Part shown: one piece after another, positions 33,949 to 38,880 of the stretch | Layout of the letters: each line of letters begins with the position of its first letter | How positions within the stretch are numbered: the first letter of the stretch is position 1 | Assembly: GCF_001439915.1 (NCBI RefSeq) | Contig: NZ_LMBW01000004.1 | Location: forward strand, 4,330 to 43,209 | Direction: 5' to 3' | Length of the DNA: 38,880 nt | DNA from: Fredinandcohnia humi | GTDB lineage: Bacteria > Bacillota > Bacilli > Bacillales > Bacillaceae_L | The notes under the pieces: model-generated | What the model was told of the DNA's origin: nothing | What the model saw: the letters and a program-made list of their open reading frames with translations, nothing else | Databases searched by the model: none | Program-made: the position numbers and the translations under genes

Positions 33949-35778
33949 ATGAGAAGACTAGCTTTTTTTCAGTCCATTCACTTTAAATTTGCACTCATTT
34001 ATTTGCTTCTTATTTTAATCGCGATGCAAATTATCGGTGTATATTTTATTGGGAAATTGGAGCTGCGATTAGTAGAGAACTTTAAAGTATCATTAAATGA
34101 ACGTGTCAATATGCTAGCGTTTAGCATGGAGCAGGAAATGACTAGAGAGAGGGAGGATCCCTCTACTTTAGAAAAGGATATTCGGAACATTTTACGCGAC
34201 TATGAGTCAGAGGATATTCAGGAAATCCAGGTAATAAATAATAAAAGCCGCATAATCGGAAGTTCAGATACGTACAACCAAGGCAGTGTTGGACGAAAAT
34301 CAAATGTAGATTTGGTCAAACGTACGTTATTACTTGGTGACAATCGAGATGAAGTACGCCGAAAAGAATCTAATCGCGTGTATGTATCCTCAACACCAAT
34401 TCGTTCCAATGGAGATATCATTGGTGCCATTTATTTAACCGCAAGGATGGAAAATGTCTATGATGATATTAAAGAAATCAACGATATCTTTGTAACAGGG
34501 ACAGGAATTGCGATGGCAATTACCGCAATTCTAGGGATCTTTGTTGCCCAAACTATCACAAGACCGATCTCCGCGATGAGAAAGCATGTTGTGGAATTGG
34601 GAAGAGGAAATTATTCGAAAAAGGTTAAGGTATTCGGTCATGACGAGATTGGTCAACTAGCCATGACCTTTAATAATTTATCCAATAAAATTCAGGATGC
34701 ACAGGCAACAACTGAAGGGGAACGTCGGAAGCTTTCTTCTGTACTAGCACATATGACAGACGGGGTCATTGCGACTGACAAAAAGGGTCGAATTATTTTA
34801 ATAAATACGCCTGCAGAAAGTATGCTGGATGTTTCACGTGAAACAGTCCTTAATCAATCGATTGTATCTGTCTTGGGATTGGATGAACAATATACGTTTG
34901 AACAGCTTGTTCACGATATTGATACAGAAATACTTGATTTTAGTACTCATAAAAAGCAGTACATTATTAAAGTTAGCTTTTCAGTTATTAAGAAGGAGTC
35001 AGGCTTTATTAATGGACTGATTGCTGTTTTATACGATGTAACCGAGCAAGAGAAGATTGAAAGTGAACGAAGAGAGTTTGTCGCAAATGTTTCGCATGAA
35101 CTAAGGACTCCATTAACGACAATGCGGAGTTATCTTGAGGCACTTGCAGAGGGTGCTTGGAAGGATGAAAAGATTGCACCGCAATTTTTAAATGTCACAC
35201 AAACCGAGACTGAGCGAATGATTCGACTTGTGAATGATTTGCTTAAGTTATCAAAGCTAGATAGCAGGGACTACCAATTTTCAAAGGACTTAATCAATTT
35301 TACAAAATACTTTCATAGAATTATTGATCGTTTCGAAATGACGAAGGAGCAGCATGTGTCATTCGTACGCAATTTACCAGAGAAGCCAATTTATCTGGAG
35401 ATGGATCAGGATAAGATTACACAGGTTCTTGATAATATCATCTCAAACGCCTTGAAATATTCTCCAGAGGGAGGAACTGTCACATTTCAAGTGATTGAGG
35501 CAAATGATAAGATTGTGATAAGTGTGAGTGACCAGGGTGTTGGGATCCCTAAGGAAAACATTAATCGTATTTTTGACCGTTTTTACCGGGTGGATAAAGC
35601 ACGAACCCGTAAGTTAGGGGGAACAGGGTTAGGGCTAGCAATCGCCAAGGAAATGGTCGTTGCTCATGGAGGCAGGATTTGGGCTGAAAGTGAAGAAGGG
35701 GTTGGATCAACTGTTTTCTTTACTCTACTAACAGATGGAAATCAAGAGGGACTAGAGGATGATTGGGATGAAATATGA
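33949..35778 (+). CDS. walK: Essential sensor histidine kinase WalK (YycG)
   Basis: Membrane kinase for WalR, placed at division sites. It has 609 residues. Two membrane helices (about 13-35 and 183-203) enclose an extracellular PAS-like domain; then HAMP (about 204-256), a cytoplasmic PAS (about 262-366), the dimerisation domain with H383 in VSHELRTPLT, and an ATPase with DNIISNALKYSPEGG, DQGVGIP and GTGLGLAIAKE. A parS lies inside (34830-34845), translated as DVSRET between PAS segments. It follows walR after eight bases and overlaps yycH. Confidence 0.97.
   Translation: MRRLAFFQSIHFKFALIYLLLILIAMQIIGVYFIGKLELRLVENFKVSLNERVNMLAFSMEQEMTREREDPSTLEKDIRNILRDYESEDIQEIQVINNKSRIIGSSDTYNQGSVGRKSNVDLVKRTLLLGDNRDEVRRKESNRVYVSSTPIRSNGDIIGAIYLTARMENVYDDIKEINDIFVTGTGIAMAITAILGIFVAQTITRPISAMRKHVVELGRGNYSKKVKVFGHDEIGQLAMTFNNLSNKIQDAQATTEGERRKLSSVLAHMTDGVIATDKKGRIILINTPAESMLDVSRETVLNQSIVSVLGLDEQYTFEQLVHDIDTEILDFSTHKKQYIIKVSFSVIKKESGFINGLIAVLYDVTEQEKIESERREFVANVSHELRTPLTTMRSYLEALAEGAWKDEKIAPQFLNVTQTETERMIRLVNDLLKLSKLDSRDYQFSKDLINFTKYFHRIIDRFEMTKEQHVSFVRNLPEKPIYLEMDQDKITQVLDNIISNALKYSPEGGTVTFQVIEANDKIVISVSDQGVGIPKENINRIFDRFYRVDKARTRKLGGTGLGLAIAKEMVVAHGGRIWAESEEGVGSTVFFTLLTDGNQEGLEDDWDEI
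34830..34845. promoter_or_regulatory. parS site inside walK
   Basis: TGTTTCACGTGAAACA, perfect palindrome, in the walK coding sequence. As I recall, one of the mapped B. subtilis parS sites is also in yycG (walK). Confidence 0.95.
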
Positions 35779-37093
35779 ATCAATTAAAACTGCCATATTA
35801 GTCATCTTAGTGCTTTCAAGCATTATTCTTACATGGACTTTGTGGACGTATCAGCCCCAATACAAGAACCTGGAAACAGATGATCTAGTGGAGGAAGTAA
35901 CGGAAAATACCGATAAGGAAGTCTTCCAAATCATTAAACCGAGTAAAATTCTCTATCATATAGAAGGTGGGCATTTTGGTACCTATAATGAGACGGAACT
36001 GAATCATGTGATGAAGGAGATTAAGCCTTGGGAGATTCATGATGTTCAAAACATTACACATTCTGTGCAAGTAGATGGTCTAGCGGGCTTTTTGGGACAA
36101 AATGGACATGTTGAAGTCTACTTCCCGGACCCTTTTCCTTTGCAGCTTTATAAAACATTCCTCAAAATTAATGATAAGGAACATTCTTTGATTTCCTTTG
36201 ATCGATTTGTTATTGATGTCAATTCTGAGGACCATGGAGAAGGAATTGTGTACTTTGTTTCAACAGGTGATAATCTGGTGTATGAAGGTCGGGTTGATAG
36301 TAGGTTAACAAAAGACTTTAGAAGAAACTTCTATACAACAGCAACGAGATATCCTGAACAGATTGAATTTGAGCTTTCAGAGACAAATTCCATTTATTTG
36401 CCAAAGGACACTGCAGAAGTAAATCGTCTTGACTACTATATTGATGCAGTCGATACTAACACTTTTGTTGACCGCTTATTTGCAAAACCAAGTCTTGTCA
36501 AAAGGGACAGACTCACAACAGGAGAAGTTCATACAGATGGAACGAGACTTCTTAGAGTCTATAACAATCAGAAATATATTGAATTTATTAATCCAACGAG
36601 AATGAGCGAAAACCAGACAAATACGACAGATTTAATTCAGACAAGTATCGATTTCGTCAATGAACATGTTGGCTGGACAGACGAATACCGCTTTTTTAGC
36701 TGGAATAAAGAGAGTCAAACGACTGTGTTTAAATTATATGTCAGAAACATTCCTGTCTTTAGCGGGAAACGTCTAGCGGATATCACACAGCATTGGGAAA
36801 ACAATGAGATAGCGAAATATTTCCATCCATCCATCAGCCTGCAATATGATTGGGACACGGACAATAACATTCTTCCAAACGGAGAAAAGGTTATGGAGAC
36901 CATCATGAGTATGTCAGATTTCAATCCTGAACTATTGGATAGTGTGACTGTTGCTTATGAACTGAGGGAGAAAGAAGATCATTCCCAGTTAATTTCACTT
37001 CAACCGAGTTGGTTCTACAGGTATAATGGAAGTTGGAAAAAGGTCGATATTCAGGATGAGGAATTAGGGGGGAATGAAGATGGATTGGAGTAA
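35768..37093 (+). CDS. yycH: WalK-associated membrane protein YycH
   Basis: Regulator that with YycI holds WalK inactive through membrane contacts in B. subtilis. About 441 residues: a single N-terminal membrane helix (KTAILVILVLSSIILTWTLW, about 7-26) and a large extracellular domain of the YycH fold. An ATG at 35759 is in frame, but GAGG lies nine bases before the ATG at 35768, and MKYESIKTAIL agrees better with the family N-terminus. It overlaps walK by eleven bases and yycI by fourteen, so translation is coupled. Sequence conservation is lower than in WalR and WalK, as is usual. Confidence 0.93.
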   Translation: MKYESIKTAILVILVLSSIILTWTLWTYQPQYKNLETDDLVEEVTENTDKEVFQIIKPSKILYHIEGGHFGTYNETELNHVMKEIKPWEIHDVQNITHSVQVDGLAGFLGQNGHVEVYFPDPFPLQLYKTFLKINDKEHSLISFDRFVIDVNSEDHGEGIVYFVSTGDNLVYEGRVDSRLTKDFRRNFYTTATRYPEQIEFELSETNSIYLPKDTAEVNRLDYYIDAVDTNTFVDRLFAKPSLVKRDRLTTGEVHTDGTRLLRVYNNQKYIEFINPTRMSENQTNTTDLIQTSIDFVNEHVGWTDEYRFFSWNKESQTTVFKLYVRNIPVFSGKRLADITQHWENNEIAKYFHPSISLQYDWDTDNNILPNGEKVMETIMSMSDFNPELLDSVTVAYELREKEDHSQLISLQPSWFYRYNGSWKKVDIQDEELGGNEDGLE

Positions 37094-37856
37094 AACCAAG
37101 TCTGTATTTATCATTACCTTCCTGATTCTCAACATCTTTTTAGGGTATCAGCTTGATCAGAAAAGGGATAGTAGTCAACTGAAAGCGATCCAGGAATTAA
37201 CTATTGAAGAGGAGTTAGCGGAAGAAGAAATTAAGTTTGAAGCCTTACCGAAGGAACCGGAGGAATTAAGTTATATCAGTGGGAAGGTTCAGATTTTTAC
37301 CGTGGACGATGTCAAAGGTCTTAAAAACCAAGAGGTAAACATTGAAACGGCTGGTGTGTTGAAGGGGGTATTTAAGGATCCTATTAAAATATCGACAACC
37401 GACCAAGTAAAAATTCAACAATTTGTGAAGGATAATTTGCTAGCTGGTGAGAGCTACACGGTTTGGAATGTAGATGAAGAGGCTGGGACCATTGTTCTAG
37501 TCCAACAGTATAAAAATTATAAGGTGTTTGGCCAGTCTCTCAATATTAGTGGGGTCATATATTTATATGTGAATGATGACCATGAAGTTGTATCCTATGA
37601 ACAAACATTAATTCCTGAGTTTAAAGAGCATGAGCTGGAGGAGTTAATCACTCCACTCTCGACACTCGGAAACCTTTTAGATAATAAACATTTAAAATCA
37701 GGCAGTCATGTGTCTAAAATGGAAATTGTGTATTACCCACTTGTTCCTTATTCTGAATCTCAGCTATTGGCACCAACTTGGCATGTTGTCATTGATGATA
37801 AGATAGATATTTATGTAAATGCCATTGAAGGACAAATTATTTATAAGACGGAGTGA
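37080..37856 (+). CDS. yycI: WalK-associated membrane protein YycI
   Basis: Partner of YycH. About 258 residues: one N-terminal membrane helix (KSVFIITFLILNIFLGYQL, about 6-24) and an extracellular domain similar in fold to the C-terminal part of YycH. The start MDWSKTKS at 37080 is the family N-terminus and has AGGGGGG eight bases upstream; an ATG two codons earlier is too close to that site. The C-terminus WHVVIDDKIDIYVNAIEGQI is a typical YycI ending. It overlaps yycH and is followed six bases later by walJ. Confidence 0.94.
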   Translation: MDWSKTKSVFIITFLILNIFLGYQLDQKRDSSQLKAIQELTIEEELAEEEIKFEALPKEPEELSYISGKVQIFTVDDVKGLKNQEVNIETAGVLKGVFKDPIKISTTDQVKIQQFVKDNLLAGESYTVWNVDEEAGTIVLVQQYKNYKVFGQSLNISGVIYLYVNDDHEVVSYEQTLIPEFKEHELEELITPLSTLGNLLDNKHLKSGSHVSKMEIVYYPLVPYSESQLLAPTWHVVIDDKIDIYVNAIEGQIIYKTE

Positions 37857-37862
37857 AGGACT

Positions 37863-38657
37863 ATGGGGTTGCATTTTAGTGTGCTTGCAAGCGGGAGCAC
37901 GGGAAATGCGTTCTATGTTGGGACAGACAAGCATTCCTTGCTTGTAGATGCCGGGTTAAGTGGTAAACAACTAGAACTTTTATTTAAAGAAATCAACAAG
38001 GAAATCAAGCATCTTTCAGGGATCCTTGTGACACATGAGCATAGTGACCATATTAAGGGCCTTGGTGTACTTGCGAGAAAGTACAAGCTTCCGATCTATG
38101 CGAATGAAAAGACATGGAAGGCAATGGAGCACAATATTGGAGAAATCCCAACAGAGCAGAAGTTCATTTTTCAAATGGGCACGGTAAAGACATTTGGAAA
38201 TATGGATGTTGAATCGTTTGGTGTTTCTCATGATGCGGCTGAACCGATGTTTTACACGTTCCATAATGAAGGGAAAAAGGTTGTTTTGATTACAGATACA
38301 GGCTATGTCAGTGATCGAATGAAAGGTACGATTGAGAATGCCGATGCGTATGTGTTCGAAAGCAACCATGATGTGTCGATGCTGCAAATGGGTCACTATC
38401 CATGGAGCATTAAGCGACGTATTTTAAGTGATGTCGGGCATGTTTCGAATGAGGATGCTGCACTTGCGATGACAGATGTCATCGGAGACCGGACGAAACG
38501 AATCTATTTAGCGCATTTAAGTAAGGATAATAATTTAAAAGAATTAGCACGGATGTCGGTCAAGCAAACCTTGGAAAGCAAGGGGTACGTGGTTGGGGAA
38601 CAATTTGATTTGTATGACACGGATCCGAAGATTCCAACCAAGCTTGCATCCGTGTAG
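37863..38657 (+). CDS. walJ: Metallo-beta-lactamase-fold exonuclease WalJ (YycJ)
   Basis: A 264-residue metallo-beta-lactamase-fold protein; YycJ relatives are 5'-3' double-stranded DNA exonucleases, and in B. subtilis the gene is linked to mismatch repair, and in other Firmicutes to division and replication coordination. The zinc motif THEHSDH is at 57-63, with VLASGSTGN at 8-16, ITDTGYVSD near 144-152 and a later AHLSKDN. The ATG follows GAGTGAAGGA. It is the last gene of the wal operon here; a terminator follows and htrA (yyxA), usual next in Bacillus, would lie outside the window. Confidence 0.95.
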   Translation: MGLHFSVLASGSTGNAFYVGTDKHSLLVDAGLSGKQLELLFKEINKEIKHLSGILVTHEHSDHIKGLGVLARKYKLPIYANEKTWKAMEHNIGEIPTEQKFIFQMGTVKTFGNMDVESFGVSHDAAEPMFYTFHNEGKKVVLITDTGYVSDRMKGTIENADAYVFESNHDVSMLQMGHYPWSIKRRILSDVGHVSNEDAALAMTDVIGDRTKRIYLAHLSKDNNLKELARMSVKQTLESKGYVVGEQFDLYDTDPKIPTKLASV

Positions 38658-38663
38658 GAAGAG

Positions 38664-38695
38664 GCTCATTTGATTTCTATCAGATGGGCTTTTTT
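38664..38695 (+). terminator. Terminator after walJ
   Basis: GCTCATTTGAT pairs fully with ATCAGATGGGC (two G-T pairs), four-base loop, then TTTTTT. It ends the walR operon. Confidence 0.85.
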
Positions 38696-38750
38696 ATTTG
38701 GAAAAATGCTTGCCGTAACCTCAGTCCCTTGTGTTCGCTTGACCCACACA

Positions 38751-38880
38751 GTGTCCGAAAAAGGTGTTGATTTGGACACAAGTTAGTAGATTCGACCAAT
38801 ATGAGTCCAAAAGAGTGCTAGATTCGGACACAAGCCGGGAGAATACAGCAAGGAGTGTCCGAAAAAGGTGTTGATTTGGA
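38751..38880. repeat. Tandem array of hairpin units with a 52-base period
   Basis: Units of 32 bases start at 38751, 38803 and 38855 (third cut by the window edge), separated by 20-base spacers of unrelated sequence. Units 1 and 3 share 26 identical bases, GTGTCCGAAAAAGG through TTGATTTGGA. Each unit is an inverted repeat with ends GTGTCC or GAGTCC and GGACAC followed by AAG. No reading frame is conserved. Confidence 0.85.

Noticed and set aside
38751-38880. CRISPR array
   Set aside because: Repeat and spacer sizes are wrong (32 imperfect and 20), the middle repeat differs at several bases, and there are no cas genes in the window.

Overview
This window is the replication-origin region of a low-GC Gram-positive endospore former of the family Bacillaceae. 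The evidence is the gene order (gyrB, remB, recF, yaaA, dnaN and dnaA on one side; rpmH, rnpA, spoIIIJ, jag, mnmE, mnmG, rsmG, noc, soj and spo0J on the other), sporulation genes (spoIIIJ, yyaC, soj/spo0J), the WalRK operon, frequent UUG and GUG starts, and proteins very close in length and sequence to Bacillus subtilis. Differences in gene content (no purA between dnaC and walR; thiT, a YkvI-type protein and a DUF554 protein inserted) and the intergenic repeats argue for a Bacillaceae species outside the B. subtilis group. I cannot name the species.

Layout. Positions 1-6645 carry gyrB, remB, recF, yaaA, dnaN and dnaA on the minus strand. The bipartite origin lies on both sides of dnaA. The dnaN-dnaA gap holds DnaA boxes, a run of TAG-like DnaA-trios and an AT-rich unwinding segment. 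The dnaA-rpmH gap holds at least six perfect DnaA boxes and possible Spo0A boxes. Rightwards from 7411 most genes are on the plus strand: ribosome and RNase P genes, membrane insertase, tRNA modification, rRNA methylation, then chromosome segregation and nucleoid occlusion (noc, soj, spo0J) with four exact parS sites in the window. From 17 to 24.8 kb come membrane proteins, yyaC, yyzM, a molybdopterin oxidoreductase (yyaE), ychF and the rpsF-ssbA-rpsR operon. thiT (minus) has a TPP riboswitch that appears to act on translation. Then come yybS, gdpP, rplI and dnaC, a secreted LysM-G5-M23 cell-wall hydrolase in the place of purA, and walR-walK-yycH-yycI-walJ. Only yyaC and thiT in the right arm run head-on to replication.

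The least expected content is intergenic. A roughly 145-base structured repeat (family 1) occurs complete or partial at five places, plus a tail-only fragment in a sixth. Its core folds into nested hairpins, and the copies are bordered by inverted repeats, often of unrelated sequence, frequently at gene ends. A second family of GC-richer repeats (family 2) has three copies, one between the DnaA boxes of oriC and the rpmH promoter. At the right edge a 52-base-period array of hairpin units follows walJ and runs out of the window. No rRNA, tRNA, CRISPR array or complete insertion sequence was seen.

How the genes work together: DnaA, the clamp, RecF, gyrase, the replicative helicase DnaC, SSB, Soj/Spo0J and Noc start, run and segregate replication. 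SpoIIIJ, WalRK, the M23 hydrolase and GdpP (c-di-AMP hydrolysis) tie the region to the membrane and the cell wall.
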